DNA of 64,000 bases from Streptomyces sp. Tue6028 (lineage in GTDB: Bacteria > Actinomycetota > Actinomycetes > Streptomycetales > Streptomycetaceae), in assembly GCF_002300165.1 (NCBI RefSeq), contig NZ_MLCE01000032.1, positions 130,057-194,056 on the forward strand. Direction: 5' to 3'. Below the pieces are notes generated by a model. That model was not told the origin of the DNA. It worked only from the letters and a program-made list of their open reading frames with translations, and did no database searches. Shown here in pieces: positions 1-6,839 of this stretch (its first letter is position 1; each line of letters starts with the position of its first letter). A program made the translations under genes and the position numbers.

Positions 1-355
1 GGGGGTTTCGTTCGGACCCGGGCTGATCCAAACGAAGCCTCTGGTCCTCGTGGGCGCCGACCGGCGACACGCCCAGGCCGACGATCGGATCGTCCGAGGG
101 GGCGCTCAGGGGACCGCCGTCCGGGGTGCACCCCGTGGGGGAAGGTTCCGCACCCCCGCTGACCGGGTGCGATCCGGAGGCCGTGCCCTCGCGGCGCCGG
201 GGCGAGGTGGGGTGGCCCCGCTCGCCCGGCGCCGTGATCCGACCGTTATGCAGCCTCAAATACGGTTAATGGTCGCGAGTGCGTGTCGTCCCGTAAGTCC
301 CCTTTTGCGTCGATAGTTTGCGTGATCGACAGAGCTGAAAGCGGGCAGGTCCGGT
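1..355. other. non-coding stretch upstream of a broken ABC ATPase gene
   Basis: No credible gene is seen here; the short open frames have no ribosome site or recognisable family. The left end holds one copy of a 27-bp repeat shared with the 23.75 kb region. The right part, from about 245, is relatively AT-rich (for example AAATACGGTTAATGG) and looks like the old promoter and leader of the ABC transporter gene whose remnant follows. Confidence 0.5.
13..39. repeat. 27-bp intergenic repeat, copy 1
   Basis: Its reverse complement is identical over 27 bases to a segment just after the lipoprotein gene near 23.76 kb. Both copies contain TTTGGATCA or its complement and sit in non-coding DNA. Here it is preceded by GGGGGTTTCGTT, so an imperfect hairpin with the AACGAAGCC end is possible. 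It is probably part of a terminator-like repeat family. Confidence 0.6.
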
Positions 356-737
356 ATGGCTGTCGATCCGTTGATCGAGCTGCACGACGTGAACAAGTAC
401 CTCGGGGAGCCACATGTCCTGCAAGACGTCAGCCTCACGGTCGGCACGGGGGAGGTGGTGGTGATCACCGGCCCGTCGGGACCGGGCGGATCCACCCTGC
501 ACAGAACGATCAACCGTCTGGAGACCATCGCATCAGGGACGATCGAGCTCGACGGCCGGCCGCTCCCCGACGAGAGCGAGGCCTCGGCCCGGCTCCGCGC
601 CGAGGCCGGCATGGTCTTTCGGCGTCGTGTTCACGCTCGACGGCCGCACCGTCGAGGACCGCACCCCCGAGGAGTTCTTCACCGACCCGCGCAGTGACCG
701 CGCCAAGGACTTCTTTTCCGAGATGCTCAAGCACTGA
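356..737 (+). pseudogene. glutamate-type ABC transporter ATPase remnant (internal deletion)
   Basis: The first 88 or so codons read as the N-terminus of a polar amino acid (GluA-like) ABC ATPase, from PLIELHDVNKY to GMVF. The frame then breaks. From 627 a different frame encodes the normal C-terminus of the same protein (VFTLDGRTVEDRTPEEFF to the final MLKH and TGA at 735-737). About 130 residues carrying the Q-loop, LSGGQ signature and Walker B are missing. The Walker A reads GPSGPGGST, so the catalytic lysine is glycine. Deletion, frameshift and loss of the lysine together make an active ATPase very unlikely. No binding-protein or permease gene follows, so the rest of the transporter is not here. 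The family assignment is from memory of GluA-type sequences. Confidence 0.8.
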
Positions 738-753
738 ACGGGGAGTGCCGCAC

Positions 754-1047
754 ATGTCCGCACCACACGTGTGCGCCCATGAGGTCCGGCCGCTGCCGGC
801 CGACAGGGCGCTCGTCCGCACCGGGAAGCCGCTCGCGCGGAACGTCGACTACGATGTGCCGTTCGTCCTCGTGCCGGTGGCGCCCCCGCCGTCGCGCACC
901 GGGACGTACATGCCGCACCACTGGTTCGCCCTCGGGGCGGCCCGGCGGGAGCGGCACGGTCCCAAGACCGAGGCCGTGCACGGGGCACCGGCCGAACCAG
1001 GGACGCTGCTGCCGGGTGGGGGTCCCCCCACGGCCCCGAGACCGTAG
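754..1047 (+). CDS. small hypothetical protein
   Basis: This 97-residue frame opens with ATG about ten bases after a GGGGAG ribosome-site-like sequence and shows the expected G/C bias at third positions, so it could be real. I do not recognise the family. The middle (NVDYDVPFVLVP, TYMPHHWFALG) looks like globular sequence, while the last 30 residues are Pro/Gly-rich and may be read-through into non-coding DNA. It directly follows the broken ABC ATPase, where a binding protein gene would be expected, so it may itself be a leftover fragment. Confidence 0.35.
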   Translation: MSAPHVCAHEVRPLPADRALVRTGKPLARNVDYDVPFVLVPVAPPPSRTGTYMPHHWFALGAARRERHGPKTEAVHGAPAEPGTLLPGGGPPTAPRP

Positions 1048-1095
1048 GGGGAGCAGCAGCTCACAGGGCCAGGCCCGGCCGGCGGCAGCCGGAGA

Positions 1096-2667
1096 TCACT
1101 GCTCGCGCAGGGGCACCGTCACATACGACGGGTCGTACGCCGGCGAGGAGAAGGTCAGCTGCGCGCCGGACGGGTTGTGCTCGATGTAGAGCGGGTCGAC
1201 CGTGTCGACGACCAGGGCGAGGCGATGCCCTGCCGGAACGTCGTAGGCCGTGGAGTACAACTCCAGGTCCACGCCGAACGGCTTGCCGGGCGTCTGCCCG
1301 TGGAAGGTGTACGGCGCGTTGCTGACCAGCTTGCCGAGGCCGAGCGGGCCCACGTCGTACAGGTACGCGACGAGGGTGCCGCTCTCCTTGGTCGCGGTGA
1401 CCGTGGTGTGCAACCTGGCGGTGCCACGCACCTGTTGCGCGCTCGCGTACCTCTCCGACTGCCAGACCGCCGCCCACCACCGCGGCAGCAGCGGGATCGA
1501 GGCCGTCGGGGGCAACTGGGCGAGCTGGTCCAGGATGCTGGACAGGAACACGATCCCGCCGTCGGCGCCCGAGTCCACGTTCGCGTGGATGGTGGTCGTG
1601 CCCGGCAGCGCGAGCTTCTTCGACACCTTCCCGACCGACTTCCAGTCCGGGTAGCCCTCGTAGCCGCCCGTGGAGCGCGACTTGAGCTGGACCGGCTGCT
1701 CACGGTCGATGCCGTTGTCCGTGCCCTTGAGATAGTGGTCGAACCAGCGTCCGGTGTCCGTCCACACGTCGTTGGGGAGTCCGAACAGTCCGGTCGCCTC
1801 GGCCGTGGCGTGGTCGCCGGGCCGGAACTCCAGCCGCTTGGGACCGGTCAACTCCTCGTAGAACTTGGCGTACTGATTGGGCGGGAAGATCGTGTCGCCC
1901 CATGCGTTGGCGAGCATGATCGCCGCGCCGTTGGCGTTGAGCCGGTCGACGTAGGTCTGCGGGGAGCGCTTCTTGCCCCAGGCGATGAGGCTCTGTTCCT
2001 TGGAGAGGTCGGAGGAGAAGAAGTCCTTGAAGGTCTGCTGGAGTTCGGCGCTCGGCCGGCCCGTGAGCGCGCCGGCGCCGTCCAGCAGCGCGGCGGCCTG
2101 CGCGTGCTGGGTGCGGCCCGAGTAGATCGAGTCGATGAGGTCGGCCCAGCCGCTGAGGGCGGCCACCGCCTTGATCCGCTCGTCGTGCGCCGCGGCCAGC
2201 AGGCTGATGCCCGCGCCGTAGGACACGCCCGCCATGCCGACCTTCCGCGCGTCGGACGGGGTGTTCGCGAGCGCCCAGTCGATCACCTTGGAGGCGTCCG
2301 CGACGTCGGGCGGACCCGCGACTTCTATCTCGCCGCCCGACTGCCAGAAGCCGCGGACGTTGTAACTGACCACCACGTAGCCGGAGTTCGCGAGCTTCTG
2401 GGCCTGGACGAGGTACTCGGCCTGGGGCAGGCCCCAGCTCGTCGGCAGCACGATGAGCGGATAGCTGCGGGTGCCGTCGGCGCCCGCGGGGGTGACGACG
2501 TTGGCCTTGAGGACCGTACCCCCGTCTCCGGAGATGTCGACGAAGCGGATACCGGGCGTGCCGGCGGCGGCCGAGGCGGCGGGGGCCAGGCCGAGACCGG
2601 CGGCGAGCAGCGTCGCCGAGACGGCGCCGGCGGCGGACGTGCGCAGGGCGTTGCGACCGTGTCCCAC
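1096..2667 (-). CDS. secreted S15/CocE-type alpha/beta hydrolase (X-Pro dipeptidyl-peptidase-like)
   Basis: The 523-residue product starts at GTG behind GAGGAGTGA and has a Sec signal peptide (basic N-terminus, Ala-rich core, ASA near residues 31-33), so it should be exported. An alpha/beta hydrolase domain follows with the nucleophile elbow GVSYG (Ser149). Asp258 in WGDTIFP and His286 in PGDHA complete a plausible triad. The last 160 or so residues resemble the jelly-roll domain of CocE/NonD and X-Pro dipeptidyl-peptidases. Family members cleave peptides after proline or hydrolyse esters; the substrate cannot be read from sequence. Repeated GTTAC/GTAAC half-sites upstream suggest a dedicated repressor. 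It is monocistronic as far as can be seen. Confidence 0.85.
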   Translation of the reverse strand: MGHGRNALRTSAAGAVSATLLAAGLGLAPAASAAAGTPGIRFVDISGDGGTVLKANVVTPAGADGTRSYPLIVLPTSWGLPQAEYLVQAQKLANSGYVVVSYNVRGFWQSGGEIEVAGPPDVADASKVIDWALANTPSDARKVGMAGVSYGAGISLLAAAHDERIKAVAALSGWADLIDSIYSGRTQHAQAAALLDGAGALTGRPSAELQQTFKDFFSSDLSKEQSLIAWGKKRSPQTYVDRLNANGAAIMLANAWGDTIFPPNQYAKFYEELTGPKRLEFRPGDHATAEATGLFGLPNDVWTDTGRWFDHYLKGTDNGIDREQPVQLKSRSTGGYEGYPDWKSVGKVSKKLALPGTTTIHANVDSGADGGIVFLSSILDQLAQLPPTASIPLLPRWWAAVWQSERYASAQQVRGTARLHTTVTATKESGTLVAYLYDVGPLGLGKLVSNAPYTFHGQTPGKPFGVDLELYSTAYDVPAGHRLALVVDTVDPLYIEHNPSGAQLTFSSPAYDPSYVTVPLREQ

Positions 2668-2707
2668 GGGTCACTCCTCACTCGTGTCAGCGCAAAGTGA
2701 CCCGACG

Positions 2708-2761
2708 GTAACCTCGCCCTCTTACTGGAGGTAACCCGCCGGTAAGTTACGTGGGAGTAAC
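2708..2761 (-). promoter_or_regulatory. cluster of GTTAC/GTAAC half-sites upstream of the secreted hydrolase
   Basis: Within 54 bases there are five TTAC/GTAA half-sites. They include TTAC-N5-GTAAC (2722-2735) and a perfect GTTAC-N6-GTAAC (2746-2761). They lie 40-95 bases before the GTG start. Such repeats are typical of TetR-like operators, but the regulator is not identified in this window. Confidence 0.5.
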
Positions 2762-2884
2762 GATTGTTGAACTGTGCATTCAGTGAGTGCCGAGGGGGTC
2801 GAAGTGTGCACTCCAGGTGCTGGACGCCGGGCACGAAATGTGCCGCCGGGGAGCCCGGCGGCACGTGCGGGAACGCCCCTCGGG

Positions 2885-3646
2885 CTACGTGGCGGCCCGG
2901 TGCGAGTTCCGCGGCGGGGCGGGCGTGGGCAGCGGGCTCTGGGCGGCCCGGGTGACGTCCGCGACGACCTCGACGACATCGGGGCCGTACGCCTGGGAGT
3001 TGACGACCTTCAGCAGCAGGACGAAGGAGCCGTTGTTGTGCTTGCGCGCGAGGCGCTCGTGATTGCGGGCGAGATAACGGGTCGCCGCCTGATTGGTGAT
3101 CGCCCGCTGGCCGCAGAAGAGGAAGACCGGTCTCGTCGCACGGTCCTGACCCGCGACCAGCCTGGCGAGGATCACGTACTCGCTCTTGCCCGACTCCAGG
3201 CGGTAGCGCTCGCTGCCGATCTGGAAGGCCCCGCGGTCCGGACCCGGCTCGGGGTCGACGTTGACGCGGATGCCCGGGAGCAGCGAATGCAGATGCGCGG
3301 CCATCCGGCGGTTGGACGACGGTCCGCCCACGCAGAACTCGGTGCGCTCGCCGAAGCCCTGCTGCGCCGTGTCGTGCGCGATGACCTGGGCATGCGCACC
3401 GCAGTCCTTGATCAGCGCGGACAGTTCGAGCAGCGCGAACACGTCGTGGCGCATTACCGTGAGTTCAGGCCCGCCCGCCTCACGGTTGACCACGAGGAGC
3501 GACTCGGAGTTGTCCGGCAGTCCGAAGAACGCCTGCTTGCGGCGCAGCTTGCGCTTCCACAGGTAGGTACGGGTGAGCCAGCCGAGCGCGGCACTGAGGC
3601 CGGCGGCGACCACGCCGAGGACGATGTTGCGGACGTCGTCATTCAT
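2885..3646 (-). CDS. membrane-anchored protein of unknown function
   Basis: The 253-residue protein starts MNDDVRN; an upstream extension of the frame is rejected because it is Pro/Arg-rich and lacks a ribosome site. Residues 6-25 or so form one transmembrane segment, followed by a basic stretch (KRKLRRK), so the bulk should be cytoplasmic. The soluble part has alternating strand/helix character with FCVGGPSSN near residue 110 and ILARL, FLFCGQ and AATRYL later. That order (GGPxxN, then a hydrophobic strand, then a Gly-containing strand and a helix) resembles a poorly characterised Rossmann-like module I cannot name with confidence. No catalytic residues are assigned. It stands alone between two oppositely oriented exported-enzyme genes. 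Confidence 0.7.
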   Translation of the reverse strand: MNDDVRNIVLGVVAAGLSAALGWLTRTYLWKRKLRRKQAFFGLPDNSESLLVVNREAGGPELTVMRHDVFALLELSALIKDCGAHAQVIAHDTAQQGFGERTEFCVGGPSSNRRMAAHLHSLLPGIRVNVDPEPGPDRGAFQIGSERYRLESGKSEYVILARLVAGQDRATRPVFLFCGQRAITNQAATRYLARNHERLARKHNNGSFVLLLKVVNSQAYGPDVVEVVADVTRAAQSPLPTPAPPRNSHRAAT

Positions 3647-3750
3647 GGGCGCGCATGCTAGCGGGAATGCGGAACGGTGTTCGAGGGGGTCCTGACGGGG
3701 ACGGTGCGCTGAAGTTACGCTGCGCGGACGGCTGATGACTGGAGGTACGG

Positions 3751-5562
3751 ATGAGTCGCTCTGTTGCGCGGAATCTGGCGGTCCTGGCGGTTTCGGCCGC
3801 GGTGGTCTCGGTCGGTGCGGCGGCGCCGCCCTCCGCCGGGGTGAAGGGCGCACCCGTCACGCCGGACAAGGTGCCCGTCGCGGTCGGGTACGGCGGCGCG
3901 GTGGCGAGCGTCGACGCGGACGCCTCCGCGGCAGGCATCGAGGTACTGAAGAAGGGCGGCAACGCCGTGGACGCGGCGGTCGCCACCGCGGCGGCCCTCG
4001 GTGTCACCGAGCCCTACTCGTCCGGAATCGGCGGAGGCGGCTACTTCGTCTACTACGACGCCAAGTCCCGCACGGTGCACACGATCGACGGCCGCGAGAC
4101 GGCACCGTCGACCGCCGACTCGAACCTCTTCGTGGAGAACGGCAGACCCCTCGCCTTCGCGGACGCAGTCACCAGCGGGCTGAGCGTGGGCACACCGGGC
4201 ACGCCCGCCACCTGGCAGACCGCGCTGGACAGCTGGGGCAGCAAACGGCTGACGAGCGTGCTCGCTCCGGCCGAGCGCATCGCCCGCGACGGCTTCACGG
4301 TCGACGCGACCTTCCGTTCGCAGACCGAGTCCAACCAGGCCCGCTTCAAGAACTTCCCGGACACCGCCCGGCTGTTCCTCCCCGGCGGCTCCCTCCCCGT
4401 CGTCGGCTCCACCTTCAAGAACCCCGATCTGGCGCGTACTTACGAAGAGCTGGGCAGCAAGGGCGTCGACGCCGTCTACGGCGGCAAGCTCGGCCGGGAG
4501 ATCGTCGACACCGTGAACAAGCCGCCGGTCGACCCGGCGTCCGGCTACAACGCGCGCCCCGGAAAGCTCGCCCTCAAGGACCTGGAGGCCTACGAGGCGA
4601 AGCGGCAGGCCCCGACGAAGGTCTCCTACCGCGGTCTGAAGGTCTACTCGATCGCCCCGTCCTCCTCGGGGGGCACCACGGTCGGGGAGGCGCTCAACAT
4701 CCTGGAGCGGTCCGACCTCTCGAAGGCCAGTGACGTGCAGTACCTGCACCGCTACATAGAGGCGAGCCGCATCGCCTTCGCCGACCGCGGCCGCTGGGTG
4801 GGCGACCCCGCCTTCGAGGACGTGCCCACCCGCGGACTGCTGTCGCAGAAGTACGCGGACTCGCGCGCGTGCCTGATCAAGGACGACGCCGTACTGACCA
4901 GCCCGCTGGCACCCGGTGACCCGGACCACCCGGCGGCCTGCTCCGCCGCCTGGAAGGCCGCCCCGACGACGTACGAGGGGGAGAACACCACGCACCTGAC
5001 GGTCGCCGACAAGTGGGGCAACGTCGTCTCGTACACGCTGACCATCGAGCAGACGGGCGGCAGCGGCATCACGGTCCCGCACCGCGGCTTCATCCTCAAC
5101 AACGAGCTGACGGACTTCTCCTTCACGCCGGCGAACCCGGCGGTGCACGACCCCAACCTGCCGGGCCCCGGCAAGCGTCCGCGCTCGTCGATCTCGCCGA
5201 CCATCGTCCTGGACAAGCACGACCGGCCCGTTGTGGCGCTCGGTTCGCCCGGCGGCGCGACCATCATCACGACCGTCCTGCAGACCCTGACCGAGTTCGT
5301 GGACCGCGGGATGCCGCTGGTGGACGCGATCGCCGCGCCGCGGGCCAGCCAACGCAACGCGGCTCAGACGGAACTCGAACCGGGCCTGTACGACAGCGCG
5401 ACCAGCGCCCAGCTGGCCGCCATCGGGCATTCCTTCAAGCTGAACCCCGAGATCGGCGCGGCGACGGGCGTCCAGCGCCTGCCGAACGGCCAGTGGCTGG
5501 CCGCGGCGGAGAAGGTGCGCCGCGGCGGAGGCTCGGCCATGGTGGTGCGCCCGGCTTCGTAG
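3751..5562 (+). CDS. ggt: secreted gamma-glutamyltransferase
   Basis: This is a 603-residue member of the Ntn-hydrolase gamma-glutamyltranspeptidase family, which cleaves gamma-glutamyl bonds of glutathione and related compounds. An N-terminal signal peptide (residues 1-25) indicates export. The precursor self-cleaves before the catalytic threonine, here Thr413 in ENTTHLTV, giving large and small subunits. Other family features are ASVDADAS near the mature start, SGIGGGGY near residue 92, PSSSGGTT near 303 and LGSPGG in the small subunit. GGAGGTACGG precedes the ATG. Length is normal for the family. It ends convergently with the methionine aminopeptidase gene. Confidence 0.9.
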   Translation: MSRSVARNLAVLAVSAAVVSVGAAAPPSAGVKGAPVTPDKVPVAVGYGGAVASVDADASAAGIEVLKKGGNAVDAAVATAAALGVTEPYSSGIGGGGYFVYYDAKSRTVHTIDGRETAPSTADSNLFVENGRPLAFADAVTSGLSVGTPGTPATWQTALDSWGSKRLTSVLAPAERIARDGFTVDATFRSQTESNQARFKNFPDTARLFLPGGSLPVVGSTFKNPDLARTYEELGSKGVDAVYGGKLGREIVDTVNKPPVDPASGYNARPGKLALKDLEAYEAKRQAPTKVSYRGLKVYSIAPSSSGGTTVGEALNILERSDLSKASDVQYLHRYIEASRIAFADRGRWVGDPAFEDVPTRGLLSQKYADSRACLIKDDAVLTSPLAPGDPDHPAACSAAWKAAPTTYEGENTTHLTVADKWGNVVSYTLTIEQTGGSGITVPHRGFILNNELTDFSFTPANPAVHDPNLPGPGKRPRSSISPTIVLDKHDRPVVALGSPGGATIITTVLQTLTEFVDRGMPLVDAIAAPRASQRNAAQTELEPGLYDSATSAQLAAIGHSFKLNPEIGAATGVQRLPNGQWLAAAEKVRRGGGSAMVVRPAS

Positions 5563-5564
5563 CC

Positions 5565-5624
5565 CACGGGCGCGGTACGGCGACGGGGTCGGCGGGACCG
5601 GCCCCGCGTCGTCCGCGCCCCGTG
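5565..5624. terminator. long imperfect hairpin between convergent genes
   Basis: CACGGGCGCG pairs with CGCGCCCCGTG (one bulge), and an inner CGACGGGG pairs imperfectly with CCCCGCGTCG. It lies between the stops of two convergent genes and has no U-tract, as is usual in actinobacteria, so it could serve both directions. Confidence 0.5.
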
Positions 5625-5637
5625 CCCGACGGGCCGG

Positions 5638-6405
5638 TCAGCGGGCCGTCAGGATGCGCGGCCCCGCGTCCGTGATGGCCACCGTGTGCTCGGCGTGGGC
5701 CGCTCGGGAGCCGTCGTTCGTGCGCAGGGTCCAGCCGTCGGGAGCCGCGTGGTAGCCGTCGGTGCCGCCGCCGATGAGCATGGGCTCGATGGCGAGGACC
5801 ATGCCGTGCCGCAGCGGGAGCCCCCGCCCGGGGCGGCCCTCGTTCGGGACCGGCGGGTCCTCGTGCATCCGGCGGCCCACGCCGTGGCCGCCGAACCCGT
5901 CCGGGATGCCGTACCCCGCCGCGCGGCAGACCGTGCCGACGGCGTGCGCGATGTCCCCGATGCGGTTGCCGACGACCGCGGCCTCGATACCCGCGGCGAG
6001 CGCCCGCTCGGCGGTCTCCACCAGGCGTACGTCGGCGGCCCGCGCCGTGCCGACCACAAAACTGATCGCCGAGTCGCCCACCCAGCCGTTCAGTTCGGCG
6101 CCGAAGTCGATGGAGACCAGATCGCCGTCGCGCAGCCGGTAGTGGTCCGGCACGCCGTGCACGATCGCGTCGTTGACCGAGGCGCAGATGACCGCGGGGA
6201 ACGGCGTGGGGGCGAAAGAGGGGCGGTACCCGAGGAAGGGCGAGCTCGCGCCCGCGTCCCGCAGGACCTGGTGCGCCACCTCGTCCAGCTCCAGGAGCGA
6301 GACGCCGACCGCCGCGGCCTCCCGCACCGCCGTCAGCGCACGGCCCACGACCTGGCCCGCCTCGTACATCTCGTCCATCGACGTGTCCGTCTTCAGTTCC
6401 ACCAT
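5638..6405 (-). CDS. map: type I methionine aminopeptidase
   Basis: The 255-residue M24 metallopeptidase removes N-terminal methionine from nascent proteins in the cytoplasm. The five metal ligands are visible: Asp in IDFGAELNG, Asp in VGDSAISF, His in GGHGVGRRMHE, Glu in LAIEPML and Glu in AEHTVAI. There is no N-terminal zinc-finger or SH3-binding extension. Streptomyces usually carry more than one map gene; this copy sits far from any ribosomal-protein cluster, which suggests a secondary, regulated copy. The start lies 7 bases from a TATAGT -10-like box, so the transcript may be leaderless. It is divergent from, and only 32 bp away from, a small HTH gene. Confidence 0.9.
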   Translation of the reverse strand: MVELKTDTSMDEMYEAGQVVGRALTAVREAAAVGVSLLELDEVAHQVLRDAGASSPFLGYRPSFAPTPFPAVICASVNDAIVHGVPDHYRLRDGDLVSIDFGAELNGWVGDSAISFVVGTARAADVRLVETAERALAAGIEAAVVGNRIGDIAHAVGTVCRAAGYGIPDGFGGHGVGRRMHEDPPVPNEGRPGRGLPLRHGMVLAIEPMLIGGGTDGYHAAPDGWTLRTNDGSRAAHAEHTVAITDAGPRILTAR

Positions 6406-6412
6406 GCCAATT

Positions 6413-6431
6413 ACTATACCGGTATTAGAAT
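6413..6431. promoter_or_regulatory. back-to-back -10 boxes around a perfect ATACCGGTAT palindrome
   Basis: TATAGT (bottom strand, 6418-6413) lies 7 bases before the aminopeptidase ATG. TAGAAT (top strand, 6426-6431) lies 6 bases before the HTH gene ATG. The 10-bp palindrome ATACCGGTAT (6416-6425) sits between and partly overlaps them. The spacing fits two leaderless transcripts with an operator shared by both promoters. Confidence 0.55.
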
Positions 6432-6437
6432 GGCGGC

Positions 6438-6692
6438 ATGGTGCGTACCCCCTTGACCCCCGAAGAACGCGAACGCGGCGAGCAGCTCGGGCAGTTGCTG
6501 CGCGAGGCCCGAGGTGCCCGCAGCATGGCGGCGGTCGCGGCCGTCGCCGGGATCTCCGCCGAGACCCTGCGCAAGATCGAGACCGGGCGCGCGCCCACCC
6601 CCGCCTTCTTCACGGTGGCGGCGCTGGCTCAGGCGCTCGGGCTGTCCATGGACGACCTCGTCGCGCGGTGCGCGCCGGCCGTGGCGGCGTGA
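6438..6692 (+). CDS. small XRE-type helix-turn-helix regulator
   Basis: At 84 residues the protein is little more than a Cro/C1-type HTH: helices from about residue 14, with MAAVAAVAGISAETLRKIE as the helix-turn-helix and LAQALGLSMDDLVARC as the closing helices. There is no ligand-binding or dimerisation extension. ATG follows a TAGAAT -10-like box by 6 bases with no ribosome site, so it is probably translated leaderless. By position it is the likely regulator of itself and the divergent methionine aminopeptidase through the palindrome between them; this is inferred, not shown. Confidence 0.75.
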   Translation: MVRTPLTPEERERGEQLGQLLREARGARSMAAVAAVAGISAETLRKIETGRAPTPAFFTVAALAQALGLSMDDLVARCAPAVAA

Positions 6693-6781
6693 CGCGTCGG
6701 CCGCGCGGGGCCGCACACCTCCGTGCGCCCCGTGCGGGAGCCCTCTGCGTCCCGTCCGCAAACTCCCCGTAGCCGTCCCGT

Positions 6782-6819
6782 AACACGACTCGTGTTGTCT
6801 ACCGGACCGAAGTGGTCCG
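6782..6819 (+). promoter_or_regulatory. two adjacent inverted repeats before the conserved hypothetical gene
   Basis: AACACG-ACT-CGTGTT (6782-6796, perfect) is followed seven bases later by CGGACC-GAAGT-GGTCCG (6803-6819, perfect). The second ends about 20 bases before the ATG. The first looks like a dimeric repressor site; the second could form a small RNA hairpin next to the ribosome site. Confidence 0.4.
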
Positions 6820-6839
6820 TTCGGGCAGGGAGTCGTGTG

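Noticed and set aside
1177..2700. 507-residue open frame on the plus strand opposite the S15/CocE-type hydrolase gene
   Set aside because: It is a GC-rich antisense shadow: Arg/Val/Gly-rich, no ribosome site, no family, whereas the minus-strand frame has a signal peptide and a catalytic triad.
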